Source of the DNA: Myrica gale
Taxonomy: Eukaryota > Streptophyta > Magnoliopsida > Fagales > Myricaceae
Direction of reading: 5' to 3'
Length of the DNA: 64,000 bases
NCBI GenBank assembly: GCA_963930655.1
Contig: OZ005610.1
Coordinates: 12,963,001 to 13,027,000 of the forward strand
Notes under the pieces: model-generated
The model's input: the letters and a program-made list of their open reading frames with translations, nothing else
Told to the model about the DNA's origin: nothing
The model's database searches: none
Shown here: piece after piece, positions 23,578 to 34,845 of the stretch
Position numbering within the stretch: position 1 is the stretch's first letter
Layout: every line of letters starts with the position of its first letter
Made by a program: the position numbers and the translations under genes

Positions 23578-25548
23578 CTATGCATAACCTTCCTCTTCCT
23601 TAACTTCGTCTGATATTTGATTGGATGGGGCCATTGGAGATGGAGAGCCCTCCACTCCCATCTCTGCTCTTAGGTCATTGATGCTTTGCTCCAACTCGTT
23701 TATGCGGCTTCCCATCTCGTCGAGTGAGCAGCAGTTAAGGAAACATCAAAGCGCCTCTACTTTTATGAGTCTTGCAGAAAAGCAAATATATCCTATCCAA
23801 AAAAAGCATTATCACAAGGCACACAAAACAAGGTTCCAAGCCTACTTAAATCTAAGTGGTTTAAGAACCTGGTCGCCAAAAACTAGGAACAGAGAGACAG
23901 GTTCCAATTCCTTCTCCCAACCAGACTTCCGAAGGCCGTCTAATACCTCAGAGTAAAGACTCGCTCAAACTAATCCCTGCATCTATTTCCTTTGAATTTA
24001 ATCAATTGTTCATTATCACATTTCCTGAACTTGAATGGCCAGAAATCAGAGGGAGAACTAATCTTAGCTCCTGGGACCATGAAACTTCCCGCACCCTCCC
24101 CGCTCTTCTGCCCCATAGTTCTTGAAATGCTTTATTATTTTCCATGCATTCAGTGAAAATTATCAGGAAATTTTTTTGTGTCAACCCCCCCCCCCCCAAA
24201 CTATCACCTATTTCTCATGTGGCACCAAGCTTACATCAGAAACTCCCTTCCCTAACCCGGCTCCCCTTTATCTCCTTTTACACTGCTGCTAAATGCCCAG
24301 CAGATTTACATACTTTGGCAAACTTCAGTTCCTTCACTCATAGGCACCCTTATCCTAGAGAAGCAAATGTCATCCAATTAAGAATGTGTGAAAGGATATT
24401 CTTTGTAACAATAGACTCAGACATTTGCTGGAACCTCGATTGCTGCAAAAAAATTCTTGTTAGGTATGACACGATACATAAAAAACACAAGCTCTATGGT
24501 GCGACTTACCATCTGCTGAAGAAGATTTTGCACCTGAAAATTTCAGTGAGAAAAACCATATATTAATAATGCTTTCATAAGAAAACTGCCAAAACTATTC
24601 AAAAGTGCCTACAAGGGATCCTATATTTATGTGATCATTACTGGCTAATGAATGAATCATATTAGAGTAAAGAAACAAAGGAAAAATTAACGGTAATAAC
24701 TATAAAGGCCCGGACAATGCTTTATCCTTAAGGCCTGATAGAGTCCACAGACATCAAATATCATACAAAGTATTGAACTGACGCCGACAAATTACATCGA
24801 GTGTTGCTAAACTTACGAAAACCGACATATCCGCACTACTCTGCTTTGGATCTTCTGCATCATGTCCATCCTGCCAAACAGAGAAAAATTCAGAGCACAC
24901 TACAACTATAACACAACTCACAAATAAATAGAAAGAGATAGAATTAGACTCCTTTTGAAGACTTGAATGATTAACCATAAAACGAGCAACAATAAAAGAA
25001 ATAAATGCAATCCAACGCTGAAATGCAACTGATCACCAAGATTCAAGTACTTGCATACAAATTTGCAACTTTACAAAAGAAAAGAATCAAATTCCATATT
25101 ACCAGGCATTTGAAAAAATATACAACAGTTCTTATGCACGTACACAAACAAATATATAGTTTCTCAGTTCATTCGAACCCTAACCTCTCAATTAACAAGA
25201 GCAGGAAACCCCTCCACACGAAGTACGTACATAAGAACGCACGTACAAACAAACAATACGACATTGCAGTAACGGGTTTTGTTAAAGTAAACACCACACC
25301 TCTCAGGCTCACATTCCAGGAGTAAGATAAATTTCTTCAACGAGAATAGATCTAAGTGCTTTGAAAAGCGCGTTAAATTGATCTTGAACTTCATGAAACC
25401 CTAACGGCTTCAGTGACCAATCTACGACTCGGATTGATAATATATATGCCAGAAACAAATCAAGAACGGAAATTATGCAAATGCTTTAGCGTAAATCGCT
25501 TACGTGATGGAAATGAGCAGAAAGGAAGAAAAAAAAAAAGATTACCAT
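23578..25548 (-). CDS. HSBP: HSBP, heat shock factor binding protein
   Basis: Encodes an 89-residue coiled-coil protein that binds trimeric heat shock factors and damps the heat response. Coding exons on the minus strand: 25546-25548 (ATG only), 24817-24870, 24510-24533, 24400-24442, 23578-23723. Joined protein: M, then DGHDAEDPKQSSADMSVF, VQNLLQQM, QSRFQQMSESIVTK, then IDEMGSRINELEQSINDLRA and MGVEG, ending EEGYA. The heptad coiled coil spans roughly residues 20-65. Introns 1-3 are GT-AG. The fourth, 23724-24399, is AT-AC with U12-type signals and is the only way to restore TKIDEM. The single-codon first exon (ATG followed by GTAATC) is the least certain part; another ATG with GT lies near 24968. 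Length and sequence are normal for the family, and the gene looks functional. Confidence 0.92.
23724..24399 (-). other. AT-AC U12-type intron of HSBP
   Basis: The minus-strand 5' splice site reads ATATCCTTT, a perfect U12 consensus. TTCCTTAAC (plus positions 23734-23742), a perfect U12 branch site, lies about 11 bases before the 3' end. The intron ends CTCAC. It splits an isoleucine codon (A / TC). It also contains a run of 13 C on the plus strand at 24185-24197. Confidence 0.9.
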
Positions 25549-26489
25549 TTTTCTCTAAGAAAGTCCGTTCAGTGGCTCCAATTCGAAATTTAAAAGCGAG
25601 ACTGTGCGAGTGCGAGAAGCTGGACGCGTACCTAAAAATCAAATGGGGTGGGAAAGTCCCATACCTTACTATTCCCCCTTTTTTGGTGCAATTACTCATA
25701 TGCCACTGATTTCGAAAAACAGCTTATTTCTTTATTCGTTTCATTATAATTTTGATCTTGGAAATAATTACCATAATGCTCGGTAATTCAAACACCTGGC
25801 GGTATCCATAAAAGGTTGCACTGTATTTTGAAGTGGGCTATGTACATATATTACTCCTCTTTAAATCGAACAAAACAAGTTGGGGAGGGGGCGTTTTTGT
25901 CATTTGAGAACTTGTTCCGAATTGAACCCTGGAGGCCGCCATCGCCTTCAAAATTTCAAACTTCCAAGCCCAAAAAACATGAACGAAGCACCTCCATATT
26001 TGATATTTCTTCCACTGAATTACTTAAAAATCGATAGTACCTCCATATTTATGAAATAAATTAAAATGCTTCTTTCAAATTCCGCCCTTTCAATTTCACA
26101 GTTAAATTAAACCAGACAATATAGACCGACCGAAATACCCCTTTAAAATAAATTTAGAAAGAAAAAAATTGAATAAAGAATTTTTTGTATTTAAGGTTTT
26201 AATGTTCTTATATATGTTACTTTTTATTATTTTTATTAATTTTGTCTTAATGGGTTATTTTTTCCGTCTTGGCCAAATCGAGCAAAGCAAGGAGCAACCA
26301 TCGATTTTGTTTTTGCAACTTAAGAGACTAATCGGACAAATTGGAACGTAAAGGGACTTTTGATTTTGCTGCATAAATATAGATCGTACTAATTTACACA
26401 ATAAAGAACAGTACTAAGATATGTACGTTTTCATACTTTTTTCAGGATTCTAAGTATATTCACAAAAATACCACCGAACATATTCAAAA
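25549..26489. other. HSBP upstream region
   Basis: 5' UTR and promoter of HSBP, then AT-rich intergenic DNA. I looked for alternating GAA/TTC heat-shock elements and saw none with proper spacing. Confidence 0.4.
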
Positions 26490-26722
26490 TTCAAACACAA
26501 ACACCAATACATTTTACACAATCTCCAACAATTTTTTTATTTTTTATTCAACATAAATTCTCTCTCTCTATACTTTTTCACATAACTCCAATACTTTTTT
26601 ATTAAACAATTATATCAAATCATTTCTATCTCCACTTTACACAAACACCAATAAAATACTAGTCAACATAAATATTCACAACTTCTCTAAAATCCTACAT
26701 TTTTACTCAAAACGAACATAAC
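26490..26722. mobile_element. MITE, inverted family copy
   Basis: Ends near CAAACACAAACACCAATAC and CTCAAAACGAACATAACCC; the interior (AATTCTCTCTCTCTATACTTTTTCA) is the complement of the GAGAGA-containing MITEs at 20241 and 22949. Confidence 0.5.
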
Positions 26723-28261
26723 CCAAGTCTTTTTGAGAGTGAACAAAAGAAAAATAAGGAACTTGAGTATTCATAGTACAAAGAGCTGATTCTAATGCAT
26801 TACAGCCAGCTTTTTCCTTTTACAGCCAATGATTAACTGTTGAACCTTTATATTTTCCAGACTACAAAATCTTCAGCTTCGGAGGTGAAATTATAAAATC
26901 ACTGCTGTAGTTACTATCTAATATGTATGCCTTTCATTTCTCCTTGTATGCTTTCTTGTCCACATAAGGATATTCAGACGGGCCAGACCATAGACCCCAT
27001 AGTATAACCAAGTGCAGATGAGTATGCATTTGAAGGATAGACATTCCAGCAAATCTCCACCCCTATTAACAAAATTACACTGCAAAATCCTAAAATGTTA
27101 ATAACTCATTGTGATTGCAGGAATAATCGTGCAAAAACTGTAGCCCTAAGGCATGAACAATGGGACTACCTACCGCAGCAGCATAGGGAAGGGCGTTCGC
27201 CACAATAGGTAAGGTAAACTATAGAAATACCTGCAACAGACACGTACAAACGTGGGTTTTAGCACCCTTTTCAGTTTAGATTAAAATGATCACTTTTGCA
27301 GTATATTATAAGCAAGACCTGCTAACCCTATATGATCTTTATTGGGGTTTGTCCTAGAAGTTTCAACACCAAAGCTGAGTGTATTTGGATTACTTCCTAC
27401 AAGCATCGAAGGAAAACCTCAAACAATCGTGTTACTATGTTACAGAGACAGCCACTTGGTCCAATAGATGGTTCACAGTCCAGAAGAAGCAACTGCCCAG
27501 TCAAGATGATGGAAGGACAAGGGATATTAATTAATCAAAAGTAGCATATGACAAAAGATCATAACACAACCGCAGAGGGAATGACAAAATTTTACGAAGC
27601 TTCACATTTATTTCCTCTAATATCTGAGAGTACCTTTGGGCACATCTTGACCTAGGAGCAAGAAAATACCTAAGCAACTGTACCAGCAACTAGCAGTGCT
27701 GCTCAATTCCCAAATAGGTAAGTGGTATATGAAAAAGGATTTCTTTTATTGAAACTTACCATGAGTAGAACTGATAATGCAATGATCGGGCGCATATAAT
27801 GCCAATGAAGTTCCCAACGAACATAGCTGTTATGGTATCTGATTACACCAGAAACAAGTTTCGATCCAATTTGAGAAAAAGGAGGGAGAAAAAAATGGGG
27901 TGGAGACCAACAGACACACAGACTGAACTTGTAAAACACAAAGATAATCAAAGATACAATAGACATGATCCTAACTATATTTTGGGGGCCCACTACTTAC
28001 GTTCTTTATTGAGTTCCTGGAAGAATGAAGTGCTATAGACAGACTTCTTCAAAGATACAATCTAGAATGCAAAAAGTTGAGAAGCCCTCCTTCATTCCTA
28101 CAAGTAATCAAAACCAAACATAGTAAACGAGCAGAAGCAATAAATCGCAGCATTCAAATAGCAATCTTCTATCTGAAAAAGCTGCCTATATAATTACTTC
28201 TTGCAAAGATTGTTTCTCAGAATTTCTAATACTGAACTTCTCACTGAACTTTTACTATGTT

Positions 28262-28283
28262 GAAAGAAAGAAAGAAAGAAAGG
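28262..28283. repeat. GAAA microsatellite
   Basis: Five to six tandem GAAA units inside an ALG3 intron. Confidence 0.8.
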
Positions 28284-30919
28284 TTTTCCACGATCTTATG
28301 TCCACATAATCATTGCAACTTCTAATTTATTATAGATAATGGAAAACGTGAGCACTTGTACTTACTTGCACCATTTATAATGAGCAAAAGCTGCAAGTAA
28401 TACGAGGTGAGCAATCAGCAAAGAGACTGCAAGTTCCTTAGAAACAAAAAGTGGTTCAGAAGGAACTTGAAGTTAACAGACCTGACAAAATAGAGTTGAG
28501 ATTAATTTCAACAGAAACTTCGGGGATCTATCATCACAGAAAACTAAGTTTGCATCTCAATTAACATTACGCAAAAACTAGAGCTAGAATAAGTTATATA
28601 CGTCAGTACGATACATCACAACAACTATGGAAAAAGCCATGTTTGTATAACAACTACTTCACTCCAAAAAATGGCACTTAGTGAGGATGCATGGAGAAAG
28701 GATCTTAAGAATCTTCAAACCAATAGAGTAAAAATCAACTTACCAAAAGTGACACGCCCAAGATTGAAGGATCTGGATATGTAAGCCATTGGGTGTGATA
28801 TGATAAAAGGCAGCCCCAAGAGGATCTGTACAACCATTCGGCAAATAGGTGCAAACAAGTGAATGCCATAGACAGACAATGTCACTCTTACAGCATAATG
28901 GTAGCTGAACTCCAACTCACCTAACCACATGAGAAAAACATATACATAATAATACAAAGATCCAACATCCAGCTTCAAAATATTAGAATATCTGATGAAA
29001 AACATACTAAAGGCTTGTATACTACGCAAAAATTCTCAAGCATACAGAGCCAACACCAAAGTTTAAGGGGGACAAGGTAAGCACCTGCACCAGCTAAAGC
29101 CAATATCACCCCACTAATATCCATAGCCTAAGAAGTATTTCAGGAACAAAGAATTGTTGCTTGAGAAATCTCATATAAATATTTGGAATGGCATTTAAGA
29201 AATATGCCGAACAGAATCAATGCACCTTTAGCATGAGAAGAAAAGGTGGAACATATAGGAGCACGTTCATCTTTACTGAAACAGCTACACTGTTCAAACG
29301 AAAAGTAAATGATCAGAGGTTTCATCTACCATTAAAACCAATGTGCCGTACAGAAGCCATGATGTACCTGAAAATGATCAACCCTAGATGCCACTTTTTG
29401 TAAAGAAGAGACACCAATGCCGCATGAAGGAGCATCATGGCAAAACAGTCATTGAAAAGACGGAGCACAAAGATAGAGTGCACTCTTTTTGACAGACAAA
29501 GCAAGACAAGAGCCCACCATGGAACCTGTAAGACATTTCGAAAAGGAAGCTTATTACAGTTAATATACAAGAAGTGCAGAGAGAATGAGAGAGGGAGAGG
29601 GAGAGAGGCACAGATTGCAAGCAAGTCATGGGATAAGTAAGAGTTGAGGAACAATATCAGAGACATAAACACCTCCTAAAAATTTACTTTCAGCTTAATT
29701 TCCAGAAGCTACTTTCCTTAAAGCATCTAACATGGTCTTACATCAAGGGAATAAGTTCCAAGGGTCACATCAGAGGCATAAATCAGTGGACAGAAAAGAA
29801 ACTTACTCCATAAATTGGTTAATAGCAACATTGCCTGAAGAAGCCTGGGGATCTCATAATGTTTTTTTTTTGCTTGGGCTCTGATAAAAGCTTAATACAG
29901 GAAAAATATGCCAGACTCCAACTGGCCAGAAAAAATTTAGTCATACAAGCCTCGTGTAAAATCAACTTAAAAGTGTCAAAGATAACTTTAATCAGAAGAA
30001 ATGTCCAGACCACCTATCCTGCAATCGAAGGTGGGTCCTTCATGAATAATGAGATACTCAACCAAACCAAGTCCCATAAAAATCTCAGAGGCTTTTCATG
30101 AGAGAAAACTGTAACAAACCAGCACTTTGCAAGGACTAAAGTTACTATCACCTACTTCCCACTGCTCCAAAGTTTCCATTCAATGGCCTAACAGAAGCAA
30201 AGCAAGACCATAGCTAACATCAGTAGAACAGGCTTAAACACAACTAATTATTTTTCATCCACAGTGCACCTCTTCTTCTCTTCTTTCAGCACCTCTTAAC
30301 TCTATTTATATCTCCCCTCCTCACATCCTTTCACTCCCATAACTTTCTCTTCTAGCTTGCAGACACAATGAAGGCCCCATAAGTCCACAGCTAGGCCTTC
30401 TCGTTGTGCTCTCGTGTACTTCTATCCTAGATCAGTAATGTTGGCACTTGGCAGGTGCTACCAAATTGGTAGACCAATCAGCATTAAGTGCGTAGCTGGT
30501 GGAAACTCGCATCACCCTGAAAAGGGATGCACTAGTTTGGACTCGATCCAACTAGTGAATATCTAAACAAAGAGGTATCACAGTTTTATATCAAAATCAC
30601 TACCATGGAGAGATCAGCTGCATACAAATATGTTTCTACACCAAAAATTAGCACTTTAATCTTCAACAAACTAAAGCAAATTTCATACCACGTCAGTCTT
30701 CGTGTAGATGAATAACACAATTGCCAGATTTATAATGTACAAAAGGCTGAACAATATCTGCACCAAGAAGCAAGAATAAACCATGAGGCAATCAGTTAGT
30801 CTGAGCACGCATGGCATACCAATCTAAAATCTCTATGCAATGCAATCATTTCAGTTTAGTAGCTAGAGAGAACAGGGGGGTTGGGGTTGCAGGAGGGGGT
30901 GGAGGTGGGGGGATTGGGG

Positions 30920-30920
<1 letters not shown>

Positions 30921-30953
<33 letters not shown>
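30921..30953. repeat. GA microsatellite in ALG3 intron
   Basis: About 16 GA units preceded by a G-rich tract (30877-30922). Confidence 0.9.
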
Positions 30954-30957
<4 letters not shown>

Positions 30958-32364
30958 CAGCTTATGGTAACAGGGATATAACCAAATAATGCCCTTCAAC
31001 TTTGAAGTTACTAAGAAAATCAACCATGCATAACCATTGATTTCGCTTCTATATAAATCGGCTCCAGTTGGTGGTGCCAAGTGAACCAACTCGGCAGTTA
31101 ATTTCATTGAATGGAGCCAAAACTAAAAGTTTGCTCCCAGATTCAGTATCACAAATCGTGGAATTCATTTTCGCACTACAACAACCAATGTGACAAGTAT
31201 AGTTTTCACACTTCAATTCCAGATCACTTCACTCCAACCATATTAAATCAAAATTATCTTATAACCACCCATCAGTAAACATAGTTACTTATCGGAAATT
31301 TTCAAAATAGTAAAAAAATGAACAATAGAAGCTTGAGTGAATTAAGTAACCTGAGCTGGATAGATCTCCCCTCCTATAACATACTGAATTGCGGAATAAA
31401 TATAAAGAAACCCAGCTGGATAGACTAGAGGCCCTGTGTCCCCTTCCAGTTTGCTGTAATCCCTTTCTCCTCCCAGAAATCCACTTACCCGTTTCATAAA
31501 GAGACCAAATTGTACTGACCCATTTATAGGAACCAAAATCCTTCCGTACACATAAAGCAAAACTACCCAACAACTCATTTGGTAGCTCAGAATCCAAAGA
31601 CAATCCTGAAATTTAATCCAATAGTTTCCTTTGTTTCTTGAACCGAAAATTTAGCCTAGCTAAACAAAATAATACCAACGATTCAATCCAAACTAATTGG
31701 CCAACGTAAAAGGCAACGTTACCGAATAGCGCATCGGTTAGCTAAGAAACAAAAGACATAAAATTTACAAAGAATTTCATTTGCTATTATTTAAGGAATA
31801 AAAACTCAATGTCTTAATGTCATTCTCTTTTATTCGTTTTCTGAGGAACCAAATGAGATGTCTTCATGAGTTCGCGAACCTGTGACATGTAACTACATGC
31901 GTCCCAGTCGATCTTCGTATCTGAAACCAAATAATCAGTGTCACTAAAACACGGTCATTTCAAAAGAGAGCCAAAAGCAAGAAATAGATAAACGAGATGG
32001 ATCTTCTACAAGAAATGTAGGCGATGATGAGAGCGACGAAGATGGCATCGGCGAAAATCAAAGCGAGAGCAAAGGGTACATTGGGGTTTCTAGAAAACTT
32101 AGATGCCGGGGCCGTCGACCTCCGCAAGGGTTTTTCACGCGGCGCCGATCGGACCGCCATGGTTGGTATTTTTGGTCGTTTACTGCTTCGTCCCGGAGGC
32201 TAAACAGCGTAAAACGGGTCGTTTTCCCTCTGAGTTAGATTTCGGCTCAGGCTTTAGGACGTCCGGCCCAAGGTCAAGTTTGGTCAGGTCACTACTTTTT
32301 TTTTGGAAAAAATATATTTTTATGTTTTTGGCCGATTTTAACAAATTCACTGAAAATAAATATT

Positions 32365-33315
32365 TTATAGGGAAAGTACATTTTGCTCCCCTTAAGTATG
32401 GGGTACTATCACTTTGCACTCATATCTTTCAATTTAATGATATTGAGCCCATAAACTTTTAAAATTCGTTGTTTTACACTTCATAGCGAAATTAGTCGTT
32501 AAGTCTCAGAGTAAATACTCACGTGTCATCCAAGTGATTTACTTCCGCTTGTTATGCTCATTTTACCATTTGAAAAAAAATATACTTTACACCCTCAATT
32601 ATAAGGGTACTGACACTTTGCAACCCCAATTATGCGAATACTGACAATTTGCACCTTCGTCTTCTAATTTTGTGACATTTTTCGTTGATTTGCACCGCAC
32701 ATGTCAATTGATCGTTAAATTTGTCACGTGTTGCCCACATAATTCATGACAAATTATGAAGTTCTTTAAATCATATAATAGGCAGAATACTCTAAAAACA
32801 TATTTTTTAAAAAAAATTCAAATATGATTATTTGTTTATTATTTTTTTCTTAGATTGTAATTTATCAATTGGATATTTAGAATTTATAGCGATTCTATCT
32901 TTGACAGTTTTTTTAAAACTTTTAGGCAATTCCAATTGTAGAGAAATTCTATGTTTTGTTTTCTCATCTCAGTTGTCAATGTAACGTTGAACCAGGAGAC
33001 TTTGCACGTGAAAAGGTTTATCGTCGCATTTAATGGTCAATTGTAAGGTGCAAATCAACGAAAATGACAAAAACTTAAAAAATGGTGGTGCAAAGCATTA
33101 GTACTCTCATAGTTGGGGTTACAAAGTATTTTTTTTTTCAAACGACAAAATAAACATTACAAACTGGAATGAATCATGTGAACGATAAGTAAGTATTTTT
33201 TTTGTCTCTTTTAACTACTAATTCGGTTAGGAGGTGCAAATGGACAATTTTCAAAGGGGATAAGCTCAATGTCGCAGAATAAATAATTTCGAGTGCAAAT
33301 TGTACTTCTCCTAAT
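32365..33315. mobile_element. Large foldback element between ALG3 and TSPO
   Basis: Outer ends GGGAAAGTACATTTTGCTCC and the complement of AGGAGAAGTACAATTTGCACT. Inner arms such as TTCGTTGATTTGCACC and GGTGCAAATCAACGAAAATG pair over more than 100 bases. No coding capacity. It fills most of the ALG3-TSPO intergenic interval. Confidence 0.65.
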
Positions 33316-33484
33316 TTGTATAGTCGATTAGATTCGCTCCGAGTGCGGCACTTTTTTAACACATTCCCCGTCGTACCTTGATCCGACATCCATCTACAAA
33401 CTACGTAAGCGAGAATGCTACGAAATGAGAAAAATGCCAAAGGCGAAGACCAAATCCTTCTGCTTTGCTGGCGCTCGGGCGCAC

Positions 33485-33534
33485 CCACGTGGAACATTTC
33501 TGTCCTCTTCTTCCCACCTCCTACTCCACGTGTC
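33485..33534 (+). promoter_or_regulatory. Two G-box/ABRE elements of TSPO promoter
   Basis: CCACGTGG at 33485-33492 (perfect palindrome) and CCACGTGTC at 33526-33534, about 60-160 bp before the TATA box and start. These are core binding sites for ABA-responsive bZIP factors; TSPO is known as an ABA- and stress-induced gene. Confidence 0.65.
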
Positions 33535-33589
33535 ACTCCTTTCCCCCTCCCAAAAAGCGACCGAGAAAAACCAGCCAAAAGTCCCCGTC

Positions 33590-33597
33590 TATATATT
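33590..33597 (+). promoter_or_regulatory. TATA box of TSPO
   Basis: TATATATT at 33590-33597, 56 bp before the start codon. Confidence 0.6.
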
Positions 33598-33652
33598 ACC
33601 AACCTAAAATTCCTCGAAGACACAAGCAAGTCTCATAGACGCACACACATTC

Positions 33653-34228
33653 ATGGCTTACGAGAACCTCAAACATCGTGCGACAACTATCAGGGAGGAC
33701 CCCAACATCACCACCCGCATGTACAACAAGAGGAACAACAAAAGCAAACGCGAAAGAAACATGGCCATGGCCAAAGGGGGCCTCAGGTCACTGGCCGTAG
33801 GGGTTTCGTTACCGCTCTCTCTTACCCTCCTAAGCATTTACCTTGGCTCAGATCACAGCTACCGCGCTCCGTCAAAGGACTTATGGTTACCGCCCCTTTG
33901 GGCCCTACATATGACATGCCTGGCTTCGAGCTTCATGATGGGACTATCGGCTTGGCTCGTCTGGGCTGTTGTTGGGTTCCATAGGGAACCCACGGCGCTG
34001 TATCTTTATTTTGCTCAGCTCGGCTTGAGCTTGGTTTGGAATCTGATTGTTCTTGGGACGGGAGCGAGCCGGGTTGGGCTAGTGGTGTGTTTGGCCGTGT
34101 TTGGTGTTTTGGTGGCTTGTTATCGGATCTTTAAGCAGATAAATCCGATCGCTGGTGTTCTGGCAAAACCCTGTTTGGCGTGGACCTTGTTTTTGGCTAC
34201 CGTAAATCTTAAGCTTGTGTTTCTTTGA
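33653..34228 (+). CDS. TSPO: TSPO, tryptophan-rich translocator protein
   Basis: Intronless gene for a 191-residue membrane protein of the TspO/MBR family. In plants it is a heme-binding, ABA- and stress-induced protein of the ER/Golgi that is removed by autophagy. A basic N-terminal extension (residues 1-42, with KRNNKSKRERN), typical of plant TSPOs, precedes five membrane segments near 45-62, 85-105, 115-135, 141-158 and 168-190. Family landmarks: WLPPLWALHMTCLASS (78-93), MGLSAWLVW, the ALYLYFAQLGLSLVWN segment (115-130), and the C-terminal PCLAW. The first ATG at 33653 is preceded by a good TATA box; the methionines at 37 and 39 are possible alternative starts. It is divergent from ALG3. 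The frame is intact. Confidence 0.93.
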   Translation: MAYENLKHRATTIREDPNITTRMYNKRNNKSKRERNMAMAKGGLRSLAVGVSLPLSLTLLSIYLGSDHSYRAPSKDLWLPPLWALHMTCLASSFMMGLSAWLVWAVVGFHREPTALYLYFAQLGLSLVWNLIVLGTGASRVGLVVCLAVFGVLVACYRIFKQINPIAGVLAKPCLAWTLFLATVNLKLVFL

Positions 34229-34289
34229 AGTTCAGGAGCTTTAGCTTTTCCCTTTTTTTTTTTAAATCCCTGAATAGTATGATTTTTTT

Positions 34290-34760
34290 TAGGGAATTTA
34301 GCAGTTTGATCTCTGGGTTTTACACACTTTTACTTTTTAGTCCTTAAATTTTATTTTTTCAAATTTAGTCATTGAGTTTGCATTTTTTGACAAAATGGTC
34401 CTTCCGTCAGGAATTCGTCAGTTTCCCTAACGGAAGGCCACTCCAGCTGCTGATGTGACTGGACTTCAAAACTCATCGTTTTAAAAAGAAAAGGTGACAA
34501 GAAAAAACGTCACAGTATAATTTGCCTAAAATTTTAAACTAATAACTAACGACACGCCGTTTGTTTTGAATGTTTGATAAAATGGTCATTCCGTCAAAAA
34601 TCCGCCAGTTTCCCTAACGGAAAGCCACTCCAGCTGCTGATGTGGCTGGACTTCAAAACTCACCATTTTAAAAAAGAAAATGTGACAAAGAAAAAACGTC
34701 ATCGTTTAATTTGTCTGAGATTTTAAACTAATAATTAACAACACGCAGTTTGTTTTGAAT
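34290..34760 (+). repeat. Dispersed AACGGAAGG repeat, tandemly duplicated
   Basis: Contains TTTAGTCATTGAGTTTG, AATGGTCCTTCCGTCAG and TTTCCCTAACGGAAGG, a short inverted core. A segment of about 185 bp occurs twice (about 34387-34572 and 34573-34760), each ending GTTTGTTTTGAATG. Related copies: 21680-21800, 41808-42135, and inverted 56080-56375. Confidence 0.65.
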
Positions 34761-34845
34761 GTCCAGAACATTTACCCCTGCCATGGATCTGAGTTTTAAA
34801 TCCTCCATTTCACACGACAAAACGGTATGTTTATTGCAATATAAT

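Larger units (their letters stand above)
26934..32160 (-). pseudogene. ALG3: ALG3-like alpha-1,3-mannosyltransferase, degenerate
   Basis: Thirteen exons of the ER-membrane Dol-P-Man:Man5GlcNAc2-PP-Dol mannosyltransferase (GT58, N-glycan precursor assembly) are recognisable on the minus strand: 32010-32160, 31880-31920, 31351-31488, 30689-30757, 29368-29525, 29226-29289, 29085-29127, 28744-28836, 28366-28481, 28001-28097, 27760-27838, 27174-27230, 26934-27079. Landmarks: [58 protein letters not shown]. Defects: exon 3 is preceded by CGG and exon 8 by GAA instead of AG. Seven bases are missing in the conserved GRVFIHFW region at the end of exon 8, about four more in exon 9, one in exon 10 (after NFLHS), and about 17 in exon 13 (after NAYSSA). 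No joint reading frame survives. The intact parts are highly conserved, so the decay is recent or the gaps are assembly errors. It lies head-to-head with TSPO. Confidence 0.85.

Noticed and set aside
25680..25960. Heat-shock element in the HSBP promoter
   Set aside because: Several TTC and GAA triplets occur but not in the alternating 5-bp spacing required.
30856..31107. Minus-strand frame with a serine-leucine run
   Set aside because: Produced by the GA microsatellite in an ALG3 intron.
31351..31530. An alternative functional ALG3 splice using the GTCAG acceptor and a GTAGTT donor in exon 2
   Set aside because: It keeps a frame locally but replaces the conserved Y-M-S-Q-V stretch, and it cannot repair the frameshifts in later exons.
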